The notes under the pieces: generated by a model
Database searches by the model: none
Told to the model about the DNA's origin: nothing
The model's input: only the letters and a program-made list of their open reading frames with translations
Position numbers and translations under genes: made by a program
From: Deltaproteobacteria bacterium
Lineage (GTDB): Bacteria; Desulfobacterota; DSM-4660; Desulfatiglandales; Desulfatiglandaceae
Direction of reading: 5' to 3'
Assembly (NCBI GenBank): GCA_003646995.1
Contig: QMLZ01000047.1
Location: 1 to 15,739, forward strand
DNA: 15,739 nt
Shown here: piece by piece, positions 1-7,754 of the stretch
How positions within the stretch are numbered: the stretch's first letter is position 1
How the letters are laid out: the number at the start of each line of letters is the position of its first letter

Positions 1-1088
1 CTCCTTGCGCGTAAGTAATATACAGGCAGATTCCAGTGATTACCTTCCAGCTCCGTTCCGCAGATGCCTTGCTGTGGTATGAACAATAGGTCACCTTTTG
101 ATACACCGCCTTCTAGAGAAAAAGAGGCCATTGTTTCAGAAACCCTGCCTTGACCTCCGAAACTCCAGTCAAGGTAAATAAGTTTATCTTTAGAAATGTT
201 GTATACAGACTCTCGCCCACTGCCTTTGCTTGGGGGCCGAAAAAATTTCGCTGGTACCGGAAGTTCCGCCACCAAACCCTGCTGGCTTTCCCTGACGTTA
301 TTGGCTGGCGTAAGTAGACCGCCGGCATGTTCAATCATAAGTTCTTCGGGATCCGCCCAGAATCTTACTGTCGGAAATTTCCTCATGAGGGACTCGTATC
401 TAGAGGCAGTACGCTCCAGGTCAGGATAGCCTGTCCATGGATCCTTGTCTAGCCCAAGATAGCGGCTCAGTACAATGGTTTTTGCATGGGGAAATACAAA
501 TAGAACCTTTTCGAGAAAATCTATTAGGAAATCAAGCTTTTTAAAACCCGCCCCTTCAAATCCCCCTGTTAACCTCACCATTTCCACTGCTTTCACCTTG
601 TCGGCCAGAACATTTGCTGCTTCCTGTAACCGCCTTAATTCCCCTCCTGACTCCGCCCCGCCATGCTCACCATGGGCCAAGTCGATCGAGATACATACAT
701 GAATGCCCACCGCCATTAATCTTGGGAACAATTCTGGCACGGTAATGATAGCCGTAGGACACAGGTTCTTTATATCTTTTCTGTATTGTTCGGCAAATTT
801 CTCTCCCAGAATTACCTGTTTGAGTGGTACCGGCAAATACAGACCCATCAGCGTTTGCAGTTCAAAGGGGGATGAACATTCCAGGAGCCCTCCCAGTCTA
901 ACTATTTTTTCAAGAATCCGGGGATGACTATTTAAACCCACGCGATAAACCAGTGCGTCAAGTCCTTCGATACACAACAAGTCAAAAAATGCCTCATTCA
1001 ATGTTTCATCATCGTAAACAACAACAGGAGACATTTGAGAGGCTATTGACGCGAGTTCACTCTTTTTCTTTACCCACCACGGCTCCAT
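1..1088 (-). CDS. PLP fold-type III (DAP decarboxylase/alanine racemase-like) protein, 3' end beyond window, probably catalytically altered
   Basis: The minus-strand frame is open from an in-frame TGA about 36 nt upstream to the window edge, giving 362 codons and no stop. I chose ATG at 1088, preceded by AAGGTGG; GTG codons at 1094 and 1100 are alternatives. The N-terminal half follows the DAP-decarboxylase pattern: SPVVVYDDETL, then a barrel strand with YRVGLNSHPRIL, then ECSSPFEL and VILGEK. In true enzymes the strand reads Y-x-V-K-A-N-x, with the lysine that binds PLP; here the aligned residue is glycine. Further on, DPEELMIEHAGGLLT sits where EPGRxxVxxAGxLLT is expected, so the EPGR motif is also lost. 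The Gly-rich phosphate loop is not evident. The fold assignment is my alignment by eye; lysA, racemase or polyamine decarboxylase function is doubtful. It is divergent from the DUF4412-like gene, and its own promoter was not recognised. Confidence 0.72.
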   Translation of the reverse strand, partial: MEPWWVKKKSELASIASQMSPVVVYDDETLNEAFFDLLCIEGLDALVYRVGLNSHPRILEKIVRLGGLLECSSPFELQTLMGLYLPVPLKQVILGEKFAEQYRKDIKNLCPTAIITVPELFPRLMAVGIHVCISIDLAHGEHGGAESGGELRRLQEAANVLADKVKAVEMVRLTGGFEGAGFKKLDFLIDFLEKVLFVFPHAKTIVLSRYLGLDKDPWTGYPDLERTASRYESLMRKFPTVRFWADPEELMIEHAGGLLTPANNVRESQQGLVAELPVPAKFFRPPSKGSGRESVYNISKDKLIYLDWSFGGQGRVSETMASFSLEGGVSKGDLLFIPQQGICGTELEGNHWNLPVYYLRAR

Positions 1089-1155
1089 CGCCACCTTCAC
1101 CCAGTTTCCGTGTTCTGAGCAGGGTCAATATCCTTCACAATCGCCCTTTTTTCCA

Positions 1156-1185
1156 TTGACCATTTCTTCACACGTATTCTATAAA
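1156..1185 (+). promoter_or_regulatory. sigma-70-type promoter for the DUF4412-like/PurD-like pair
   Basis: TTGACC (1156-1161) and TATAAA (1180-1185) are separated by 18 bp. The predicted transcript start is near 1192, about 26 nt before the start codon. The next gene has a strong AAGGAGG ribosome binding site at 1206-1212. Confidence 0.55.
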
Positions 1186-1217
1186 CACTACTAAAATCTA
1201 ATCCTAAGGAGGCGACT

Positions 1218-1826
1218 ATGTCAAAAAACCACCTCATGTCAAGGGGTCTCGGGCTTATTATAATCGTGATATGTTTAGGGGGCTTTATTGCTTCGGCAGT
1301 AGGAGCCGAGTTTACAGCAGATTTGGTGCAGAAGACCACAATGGGTGAATTTACAGGAAAAGTATATGTGAAGGGCAAGAATATCCGCCGGGAAATGACA
1401 ATGATGGGGCAGAAGCAGGTAATGATCACCAAATCCGATAAGCGGGCAACATATATTCTGATGCCTCAACAGATGTCCTATATGGAGATGAAGTGGTCCA
1501 AACAAGACGAGGCTATGAATAGTTCTATCGAAGATTTGAAGAAAGAGGGCAAGGTCAAATACTTGGGAAAAGAAAAAGTTAGCGGGCATACATGCAAGAA
1601 ATACAAATACATTCCAGATGATCCCAATGGCACCCCGGTGATTTTCTGGGTATCCAACAAGCTCGACTACCCGATCAAGATAGAAGCCATCACACCCCAA
1701 GGCAAAATGATCATGCTTTACAAGAACATAAAGCAAAAAAAGATCTCAGATTCCTTGTTTAATATTCCCTCTGATTATGAAAAAATTAGCCTCCCCACGA
1801 TGATGCAGGGAATGGTCAGCCAGTAA
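1218..1826 (+). CDS. Secreted DUF4412-like (LolA-fold-like) periplasmic protein
   Basis: This 202-aa protein has a clear Sec signal peptide: a short basic N-terminus, a hydrophobic stretch at about residues 11-25, and a likely cleavage after AVGA (residue 30). The mature part begins EFTADLVQKTTMGEFTGKVYVKGKNIRRE and is made of beta-strand-like segments: KVYVKGKNIRRE, a Met-rich stretch, then SGHTCKKYKY and VIFWVSNKLDYPIKIE. This pattern fits the DUF4412/outer-membrane lipoprotein-sorting-like family, whose members are usually annotated only by fold. There is no lipobox cysteine, so it should be soluble in the periplasm. A strong ribosome binding site (AAGGAGG, 6 nt upstream) supports the ATG. 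The PurD-like gene follows after 23 bp with its own good ribosome binding site, so the two are probably cotranscribed. The function is unknown; a lipid- or metal-binding role would be a guess. The high Met content (MTMMGQKQVM, MMQGM) is notable. Confidence 0.8.
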   Translation: MSKNHLMSRGLGLIIIVICLGGFIASAVGAEFTADLVQKTTMGEFTGKVYVKGKNIRREMTMMGQKQVMITKSDKRATYILMPQQMSYMEMKWSKQDEAMNSSIEDLKKEGKVKYLGKEKVSGHTCKKYKYIPDDPNGTPVIFWVSNKLDYPIKIEAITPQGKMIMLYKNIKQKKISDSLFNIPSDYEKISLPTMMQGMVSQ

Positions 1827-1849
1827 CATCCAGTTCAAGGAGAAAGTAC

Positions 1850-3208
1850 ATGAAGGTCTTGGTGTACGGCTCCGGCGGCAGAGATCACTGTCTTGCGGAC
1901 AAATATGGTGACAGCCAACATGTTGATAAGGTGTTCTTTGCGCCAGGAAATCCTGGGGTATTGTATACGCCTAAAGGAAAAAGGGGGGTAATTGAAAGAA
2001 TCCCTATCAGGGATTTCAGTCAAATTGTAGATTTTTGCCTTGAGCAAGGGGTGGATCTGGTGGACGTTGGCTCGGAGAACCCACTGGAACAAGGCCTTAT
2101 TGATCTTTTAAACCAAAAAGGAATACACACAGTGGGCCCATTGAAAGAATATGTCCGCCTCGAAAGCGACAGGGCTTTTACTGATGAACTTTTAATGAAA
2201 ATAGGCGTCTCCAAACCCGAATACAGGGTATTTGATGATCCCCAAGAAGCAAGGAAATACGTGAGAAATATCGGATACCAAGTAGTTGTTAAGGCCAATG
2301 GCCTGGCCGCTGGAAAAGGCGCTATTGTATGCGATGACGTGGAGCAGGCGGAGAAGGCTATACACGACATAATGGAAAAAAAGGTTTTCGGGGATTCGGG
2401 TAACAGAATCGTAGTAGAGGAAAGAAAGTACGGCACAGAAATTTCTTTTTTCGCATACTTGGATGGTGAGCACGTATTGCCCCTGAAGATGTTCGCCCAA
2501 GACTACAAGCCAGCTTTCGACCCCGATGATACTGAATCCATTAAACAATTTGGAGGAAACCTAAACACCGGGGGCACAGGATGTTATTGCCCCCATAAGC
2601 TCGTGAGCCCTTGGCTCGTGAATAGAATAATCAAAGAAATCGTCAACCCGACCGTAAACGCAGTTTATAATGAACTGGGCTGGAAATACAAAGGTGTTAT
2701 GTATTTTGGCCTCAACCTGGATCCGTACGACAAGCTAGATGTCTTTGAGATTAATGTGAGGCACGGAGACCCGGAGTGGGAGGTCTTGGCCAGAAAGCTC
2801 AGCTCAGACCTCTTTGAAATAGGCACAGCGGTATGGGAAGGCAACTTAGATCAAATTAAGCAGGTCTGGAACAACCAATATTATGTTGACGTAATTGCCA
2901 TGGAAGGCAGGTCAAAGGCTTCACGGGGGTGGAACAAGGGTTACCCCGGCCGCTACGGAAAGGGCCACAAAATAAGAGGGCTTGATCAAATTGAACGGGG
3001 CATTGCCATCTTTTTTGCGGGTGTTGACGAGGATAAAGATAAGGGCCTTGTGACTCAAGGCGGAAGGGTTCTCCATGTGGTTGCAGGCGACAGAACCCTT
3101 GAAGGTGCTAGAGAAAAGGCTTACAGGAATATAGCCAAGCTCTGGTTTGAAGATCATTATAATAATGGCGCGAACTGCATGCGGTATCGTAAAACAATAG
3201 GGCTATAG
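1850..3208 (+). CDS. PurD-like ATP-grasp ligase (phosphoribosylamine-glycine ligase family), divergent
   Basis: The 452-aa protein has the full PurD layout: an N-terminal nucleotide-fold start MKVLVYGSGGRDHCLAD, the VDLVDVGSENPLEQG segment, GPLKEYVRLESDRAF, the ATP-grasp strand VVVKANGLAAGKGA (about residues 145-158), VVEERKYGTEISFFAYLDG, NTGGTGCYCPH, the metal-binding INVRHGDPE, and a C-terminal domain with GRVLHVVAGDRTLEGAREKAY. PurD makes glycinamide ribonucleotide from phosphoribosylamine, glycine and ATP in purine synthesis. The protein is 20-30 residues longer than usual, with an insertion before NTGG. It departs from consensus at several conserved points: RDHCLAD for REHALAW, GTGCY for GMGAY, and NVRHGDPEWE for NVRFGDPETQ. 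It could be the housekeeping purD of this lineage or a paralogue acting on another amine; no other pur gene is nearby. AAGGAGA (1837-1843) is the ribosome binding site. Confidence 0.8.
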   Translation: MKVLVYGSGGRDHCLADKYGDSQHVDKVFFAPGNPGVLYTPKGKRGVIERIPIRDFSQIVDFCLEQGVDLVDVGSENPLEQGLIDLLNQKGIHTVGPLKEYVRLESDRAFTDELLMKIGVSKPEYRVFDDPQEARKYVRNIGYQVVVKANGLAAGKGAIVCDDVEQAEKAIHDIMEKKVFGDSGNRIVVEERKYGTEISFFAYLDGEHVLPLKMFAQDYKPAFDPDDTESIKQFGGNLNTGGTGCYCPHKLVSPWLVNRIIKEIVNPTVNAVYNELGWKYKGVMYFGLNLDPYDKLDVFEINVRHGDPEWEVLARKLSSDLFEIGTAVWEGNLDQIKQVWNNQYYVDVIAMEGRSKASRGWNKGYPGRYGKGHKIRGLDQIERGIAIFFAGVDEDKDKGLVTQGGRVLHVVAGDRTLEGAREKAYRNIAKLWFEDHYNNGANCMRYRKTIGL

Positions 3209-3211
3209 GGT

Positions 3212-3303
3212 GGAGGCTTAGGGCATCGGGCGCAGGCCATTAGGCCAAAGCAATAAGTACTTCCTCTTCTTTTGCCTTGTGCCTTATGCCTAACGCCTAG
3301 GGC
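3212..3303. repeat. Imperfect palindromic element between convergent genes
   Basis: The left arm (3212-3246) and right arm (about 3271-3303) are rich in GGC/GCC steps. The reverse complement of the left arm reads close to GCCTGCGCCCGATGCCCTAAG, against GCCTTGTGCCTTATGCCTAA on the right, with small gaps. The right arm overlaps the last codons of the minus-strand radical SAM gene. It may act as a two-way terminator or be a mobile intergenic palindrome; the stem is too imperfect to be sure. Confidence 0.5.
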
Positions 3304-4594
3304 CTTTTCTTATAGGCTGGTTAAAATAGCCGAGTCTGAGATTCGGGAATTCTGATTTCAAGACCTCAATCATTTCCTTTATACCTACTGCCACCGAGGA
3401 AGAGTCAGGCATGGCATCAATATAATAGGCGGGATCAATGTTTAGGTTTTTAAGATGCAAGAAGTTCAGACCTGTTTCCTCTATGAGTCGGATGAGGCTC
3501 TCCAATTCTTCTTCCTGATCAGATATACCAGGGAAAATTAATAGATTGACCATCGTGTAAAGACCTATACCTGTAGCAACCTTAATTGACTCCACCACAT
3601 CTTCATAGCCGTATCCTTTTGGCCTGTAATAAGCCCCGTAAAAATCATGCCTGGCGCTGTTAAGGCTAATCCTTATGGAATCCAATCCCGAGTGTGCTAT
3701 CCTCCTAACCTCTTGGGGGATGCTACCGTTGGTGTTCAGGTTAATCGTTCCACTTTGGGTTTGCCTTCTCATCCCAATTATGCTCTCGGCAATAAGAGCT
3801 GACTCAGTTAATGGCTCCCCCTCGCACCCTTGTCCAAAACTTACAATGGCATCCTCAGCCACCTCAAGATGTGATACGGCTATTTTCACTACTTCTTCCT
3901 TTGAGGGACGAAAAGCCAACCGATCATGTGAGGCCTCAAATAGACCGTCTGGTTGGGCCGAAAGGCATCCCAAACAGGCGGCATTGCAAGAACGGCTTAT
4001 TGGCAGGGGAGCCTCCCATCTTCGAAGAAACAGGTTCTTGGCCGCAAAGCAATGGTGGTCTGTTGCACATTTGATGAGATGTCTAACAAGAGGGCTATCA
4101 TAAACTTTGGATTGAAACAGTTCGATGGCTGGTATCAACTCTTTGTCATCATAATTCCTGGGATCCCACCTGTGAGAGTATTCTATCTGAAGGGCTGCGG
4201 CCCAGTACCGCTCATCGGCAAACCCCACAGCAGTGTAAGCCCACATAGGAAGATAATAACTTCTTCGGCTATAGTCTGCCGCAGGCAGATGAGTCCTCAC
4301 GTATCCCGGTTCCAGGAATGCTGACACAGCCCAAGGCCTTATCTTCTCACCGCCAAGCTCCACTTCATCCACAACCACGAACCTCTCTGTCTTTGGATCC
4401 AAACCTATAGGAGAGCACTCCGGCATATAGAATAGCTTGCTGTATTCGGGAAGAGGAATGAGGTCAGAAGGGTTCACTGACACTATACGTGCCCCACTAG
4501 CCCCCGCCATTCGCAAATACGGGTGTTCGTATATCCTGCCTTGTGCATCTGCAAAAAGCATGAATGGAAGCTGTTCTAGATTTGGCCTTTGCAT
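3290..4594 (-). CDS. Radical SAM protein with an unrecognised N-terminal domain
   Basis: The 434-aa protein carries the radical SAM cluster C203-x3-C207-x2-C210 (CNAACLGC), which binds a 4Fe-4S cluster for S-adenosylmethionine cleavage. Barrel landmarks follow: GCEGEPL (the glycine/E strand), INLNTNGS, and SIRISLNSARHDFY. The catalytic domain therefore sits in the C-terminal half, after about 195 residues that I do not recognise; these are rich in Trp, Tyr and Pro, with extra cysteines at 60, 176 and 182. The radical SAM part resembles the MoaA/PflA-activase style, but the substrate is unknown. A minus-strand promoter ends 8 nt before the ATG and there is no Shine-Dalgarno sequence, so the message is probably leaderless. 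The gene is convergent with the PurD-like gene and shares a palindromic intergenic element with it. No maturation target peptide is encoded nearby. Confidence 0.85.
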   Translation of the reverse strand: MQRPNLEQLPFMLFADAQGRIYEHPYLRMAGASGARIVSVNPSDLIPLPEYSKLFYMPECSPIGLDPKTERFVVVDEVELGGEKIRPWAVSAFLEPGYVRTHLPAADYSRRSYYLPMWAYTAVGFADERYWAAALQIEYSHRWDPRNYDDKELIPAIELFQSKVYDSPLVRHLIKCATDHHCFAAKNLFLRRWEAPLPISRSCNAACLGCLSAQPDGLFEASHDRLAFRPSKEEVVKIAVSHLEVAEDAIVSFGQGCEGEPLTESALIAESIIGMRRQTQSGTINLNTNGSIPQEVRRIAHSGLDSIRISLNSARHDFYGAYYRPKGYGYEDVVESIKVATGIGLYTMVNLLIFPGISDQEEELESLIRLIEETGLNFLHLKNLNIDPAYYIDAMPDSSSVAVGIKEMIEVLKSEFPNLRLGYFNQPIRKGPRR

Positions 4595-4602
4595 AACTAT
4601 GT

Positions 4603-4631
4603 AGTATATTTGTTTGGTTTGCTTTGTTCAA
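4603..4631 (-). promoter_or_regulatory. sigma-70-type promoter of the radical SAM gene, leaderless arrangement
   Basis: On the minus strand TTGAAC (4631-4626) and TATACT (4608-4603) are separated by exactly 17 bp. Only 8 nt lie between the -10 box and the ATG at 4594, so transcription should begin at or within 2-3 nt of the start codon. Confidence 0.6.
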
Positions 4632-4708
4632 TAAGCGTTTTTATCGCCACTCAAAGCCAGGGGGCGAACCTGGATTTCCCTGCTGACATGGAACAACCAA
4701 GCTCACAG

Positions 4709-4738
4709 TTGACCTCGGACCTTATTTGGGAATAGAAT
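4709..4738 (+). promoter_or_regulatory. sigma-70-type promoter of the kinase-regulator pair
   Basis: TTGACC (4709-4714) and TAGAAT (4733-4738) are separated by 18 bp. The predicted start near 4745 leaves a very short leader that contains the ribosome binding site AAAGGA of the small leader ORF. Confidence 0.5.
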
Positions 4739-4757
4739 TAAATATCAAAGGATTATC

Positions 4758-4784
4758 ATGTCCAGTTCCAGCAGGTTCTCTTGA
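4758..4784 (+). CDS. Eight-codon leader ORF (MSSSSRFS) overlapping the kinase start
   Basis: ATG at 4758 has a good Shine-Dalgarno sequence (AAAGGA, 4748-4752 region) about 6 nt upstream, whereas the kinase ATG at 4784 has only a weak AGCAGG. The ORF encodes MSSSSRFS and its TGA (4782-4784) overlaps the kinase ATG as TGATG, so ribosomes finishing it could restart on the kinase. This is too short to judge by coding statistics and is supported only by ribosome-site strength and the overlap. Confidence 0.4.
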   Translation: MSSSSRFS

Positions 4785-6220
4785 TGAGTCAACTTCTTTC
4801 AACAGATAAAAAAAAGAAGCCATTCCGGTTAGTCAAGTTTTTTGCCTATGCCAGCTTTGCCGTGCTGTTGGCCTTTAGTTTTCCTTTTTCTGTCATTGTG
4901 GCCCAGAAGGCCAAGGACATGCTTCTGAACAGTTACGAAAACTATGCTCTCCTCTTAGGAGAAAATTTGAATCATCAGGTCTTTCAGAATTTTGTTATCC
5001 CGGTTGTAAACCGTTATGGAAAGATAAGGCTCAGAGACAAAGAGCAATATGAGCTTATGGACCGGATTGTAAACAACACGGTTCATGGCTATAACGTGGA
5101 CCTTGTAAACATTTATGACATTGAGAAGGGTGTGATTGCCTATAGTACAGACCCAAGGTTATTGGGGAAAAAAGTTGTAAGGAGCCTCGGCTACAATAAG
5201 GCTGTGATGGGTGAAAACAGCTCAGGACTGATTTCGGGCACAAAGGACTTATGGGGCCTTGGGATTGAACTGTTGGGCGGAGAAAGAAAGCTTCGAACAT
5301 ATATCCCCTTCCGTGGGATCGATCCTTACGTAGGTGACACCGGTTATGTTCTGGGCGTATTTGAGATTATCCAAGATCTCACAAAGCCTTATCAGTCTCT
5401 TGTAAGATTCCAATATACTATCTTCGGGCTTTCCCTGGTCATAATGGGGCTAATATTTCTTGCCCTTTTGCTGATTGTTCGAAAGGCCGAGATGACCATC
5501 GAGGAAAGAGCCAGGGAACAGAGGGAACTGCAAGCGCAGCTTCATCAGGCTGAACGCCTTGCAGCACTTGGGCAGATGGTTGCAGGTGTGTCACACGAAA
5601 TACGCAATCCCCTCGGCATAATTCGCAGCACCGCCGAACTATTGGGAGGGCTGCCAAATGCAGATGAAGCCCAAAAAAAACTCTCGATGGTTATTGTGGA
5701 AGAATCCAGCAGGCTGAACAACGTTGTTACTGAGTTCCTGGATTTTGCAAGGCCTCAAAAACCAAATGTCAGGGATTGTTCTCTGACCGAGATAATAAAC
5801 AAAAACATTGCGTTCTTGGAGCCAGAACTAAAAAAATCTCAGGTCCAAATAACACAAAACTTGGACGGCAGGAATTTCCCTCTCAAGGGCGATCCTGAAA
5901 TGCTTTACCGTGCTTTTCTCAACATTTTTATTAATGCGATCCACGCTATCGGTAAAAATGGGGAGATTGAAATAACCGGAAAAGAGGACAAGGCTCACTA
6001 TACCATCAGTATTCGTGACTCAGGCTGTGGAATAGCCCGAGATGACCTAAACAGGGTATTTAATCCCTTTTTTACTACCAAGGAAAAGGGGACCGGACTC
6101 GGGCTTTCCATTGTCAGGAAGATAATTGAAGTCCATCAAGGGTCAATAACACTCGAGAGCAGTGAAGACGAGGGTACGACAGTCCATGTAACCCTTCCAA
6201 AGGATGGACCAGTGGAATAA
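4784..6220 (+). CDS. Membrane sensor histidine kinase, NtrB/ZraS/AtoS type
   Basis: The protein is 478 aa from ATG 4784; an in-frame TTG one codon earlier is possible. Numbering here counts from that TTG. A first membrane helix (about 19-41) is followed by a periplasmic domain of roughly 165 residues and a second helix (about 211-232). A short coiled linker leads into the HisKA domain with VSHEIRNPLG, phosphoacceptor His272. The ATPase domain shows the N box (NIFINAIHAI, N381/N385), DSGCGI (413-418) and GTGLGL (437-442). There is no PAS domain. The periplasmic part, with YDIEKGVIAYSTDPRLLGKK and a later GYVLGVFEI strand, looks like a Cache/PAS-fold sensor; its ligand is unknown. It should phosphorylate the sigma-54 regulator encoded 91 bp downstream. 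Confidence 0.92.
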   Translation: MSQLLSTDKKKKPFRLVKFFAYASFAVLLAFSFPFSVIVAQKAKDMLLNSYENYALLLGENLNHQVFQNFVIPVVNRYGKIRLRDKEQYELMDRIVNNTVHGYNVDLVNIYDIEKGVIAYSTDPRLLGKKVVRSLGYNKAVMGENSSGLISGTKDLWGLGIELLGGERKLRTYIPFRGIDPYVGDTGYVLGVFEIIQDLTKPYQSLVRFQYTIFGLSLVIMGLIFLALLLIVRKAEMTIEERAREQRELQAQLHQAERLAALGQMVAGVSHEIRNPLGIIRSTAELLGGLPNADEAQKKLSMVIVEESSRLNNVVTEFLDFARPQKPNVRDCSLTEIINKNIAFLEPELKKSQVQITQNLDGRNFPLKGDPEMLYRAFLNIFINAIHAIGKNGEIEITGKEDKAHYTISIRDSGCGIARDDLNRVFNPFFTTKEKGTGLGLSIVRKIIEVHQGSITLESSEDEGTTVHVTLPKDGPVE

Positions 6221-6311
6221 ATTGAATAAGAACAATGTTGAATTGGCTGGCAAAATAATACCTACGATACTGTAAGTACCTCTCCTAACCACCTGTTTGG
6301 GGACAGCAACA

Positions 6312-7676
6312 ATGGAAACCATTCTCATAGTTGATGATGAAAAAAATTATCTCTTAGTCCTTGAGGCCCTTCTTGGACCTGAAGGCTACGAGATAATTAC
6401 CACGGACAGTGCTGAACAAGCCCTCCGTATCATAAGGGACTCTGACCTTGATCTGGTAATCACGGACATGAAGATGCCCGGCATGAGCGGAATGGAACTC
6501 CTGGAGGCCACAAAGAAGATTAACCCCGAGCTTCCGGTAATAATGATGACCGCTTATGGCACTATAGAAATGGCGGTGGAGGCCATGAAGAAACGGGCCT
6601 ATGATTACATCACCAAGCCATTTCAAAATGAAGAACTTAAACTTACCGTCAAAAAGGCTCTTGAGAACTATCGCCTGATCAAGGAAAATCGCCTGCTTCG
6701 CAGAGCCCTCTCGGACAGGTTTCGGTACGGAAATATTGTTGGAAAAAGCAAGCCCATGCTCAAGGTGTACGACCTTGTCCAAAAAGTTGCCGACTCCAAG
6801 GCATCTGTCCTCATAACAGGGCCTTCGGGAACGGGCAAAGAGTTGATCGCCAAGGCCATTCACTTCTCAGGCCCCCGGCAGAACGGTCCTTTCATTTCAG
6901 TTAATTGTGGCGCATTGGCAGAAACCCTTTTGGAGAGTGAGCTCTTTGGGCACGAAAAAGGCGCTTTTACCGGGGCCATTGCTATGAAAAAAGGACGGTT
7001 TGAACTAGCAGACGGTGGCACTTTATTCCTAGACGAGGTAGGGGATATGCCTCCTGCACTTCAGGTTAAGCTGCTCCGCGTTTTACAGGAAATGGAATTT
7101 GAAAGGGTTGGAGGCACAAAAACCATAAAGGTTGACGTGAGGATAATCTCCGCATCTAACAGGAATATCAAAGAAGATGTTGCCAGCGGGACCTTCCGCG
7201 AGGACCTTTTTTACCGCCTGAATGTCATCCAGATTGAGGTCCCTCCCTTGCGGGAAAGGCGAGATGACATTCCACTATTGGTGAAGCACTTCATTGACAA
7301 GTATGCCGGCCAGCAAAATGGTCAACAAATTGAACTGCACCCTGATGTATGGAAGGCATTTTACAACTACAATTGGCCCGGTAATGTGAGAGAATTGGAA
7401 AATGTAATTGAAAGAGCCGTGGTGTTAAGTGGAGGACGCACTATAACCGTCGAAGACCTACCTGATGAGTTGGCTAACCCAAAGGTAGAGCTGGAGGCGG
7501 AACGATTTGTTCCACCGGGCATGCCTCTCCCCCAAGTCCTTGAAAAAATAGAAGAACGCCTGATACGACGCGCCCTGTCAGAATGCAATAATGTGCAGGC
7601 TCACGCGGCCAACAAGCTTGGGATAACAAAAAGCCTTATGCAACATAAAATGAAAAAGTATAATATTGTCGTGTGA
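6312..7676 (+). CDS. Sigma-54-dependent response regulator (NtrC/ZraR/AtoC family)
   Basis: This is a 454-aa transcription activator. I prefer ATG 6312, with GGGGA about 9 nt upstream, over the in-frame TTG 6297, because [10 protein letters not shown] is the standard receiver start. Counting from ATG 6312, the receiver has DD at 8-9, phosphoacceptor Asp52 (VITDMKMPG) and the T/K switch residues (MMTAYG, ITKPF). The AAA+ domain has Walker A GPSGTGKE (170-177), the sigma-54 contact loop GAFTGA (217-222), Walker B LFLDE (Asp241/Glu242) and the [15 protein letters not shown] segment. The C-terminal Fis-type helix-turn-helix covers about 410-450. All key residues are intact. Two 18-bp palindromes begin directly after its stop codon and precede a sigma-54 promoter; these are the obvious candidates for its binding sites. 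Confidence 0.95.
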   Translation: METILIVDDEKNYLLVLEALLGPEGYEIITTDSAEQALRIIRDSDLDLVITDMKMPGMSGMELLEATKKINPELPVIMMTAYGTIEMAVEAMKKRAYDYITKPFQNEELKLTVKKALENYRLIKENRLLRRALSDRFRYGNIVGKSKPMLKVYDLVQKVADSKASVLITGPSGTGKELIAKAIHFSGPRQNGPFISVNCGALAETLLESELFGHEKGAFTGAIAMKKGRFELADGGTLFLDEVGDMPPALQVKLLRVLQEMEFERVGGTKTIKVDVRIISASNRNIKEDVASGTFREDLFYRLNVIQIEVPPLRERRDDIPLLVKHFIDKYAGQQNGQQIELHPDVWKAFYNYNWPGNVRELENVIERAVVLSGGRTITVEDLPDELANPKVELEAERFVPPGMPLPQVLEKIEERLIRRALSECNNVQAHAANKLGITKSLMQHKMKKYNIVV

Positions 7677-7694
7677 GGTTAAAATTTTTGTACC
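7677..7694. promoter_or_regulatory. Upstream activator-site candidate 1
   Basis: GGTTAAAATTTTTGTACC begins at the first base after the regulator's stop codon. It matches the second site (7755-7772) at 15 of 18 positions. Its centre lies 78 bp from the centre of site 2 and about 210 bp upstream of the predicted sigma-54 transcript start, a normal enhancer distance. Confidence 0.5.
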
Positions 7695-7754
7695 CAAATT
7701 TAAGGTGTATTATCAGAATGTTAGATTAAGAACTAATGCTCCCTGGCCGGTAAT

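Noticed and set aside
735..751. TGGCACG, a half match to a sigma-54 promoter.
   Set aside because: The -12 TTGC element is missing at the right distance (TGATAGC instead), and it lies inside the barrel-protein gene.
196..927. Several plus-strand ORFs of 70-80 codons at the left end.
   Set aside because: They are opposite a continuous minus-strand frame of 362 codons with recognisable family motifs and have no ribosome sites, so they are shadow frames.
4653..4677. A tRNA T-arm-like hairpin on the minus strand (CCAGG, TTCGCCC loop, CCTGG).
   Set aside because: No matching acceptor, D or anticodon arms and no CCA end can be placed around it; the 5+7+5 shape appears to be chance.
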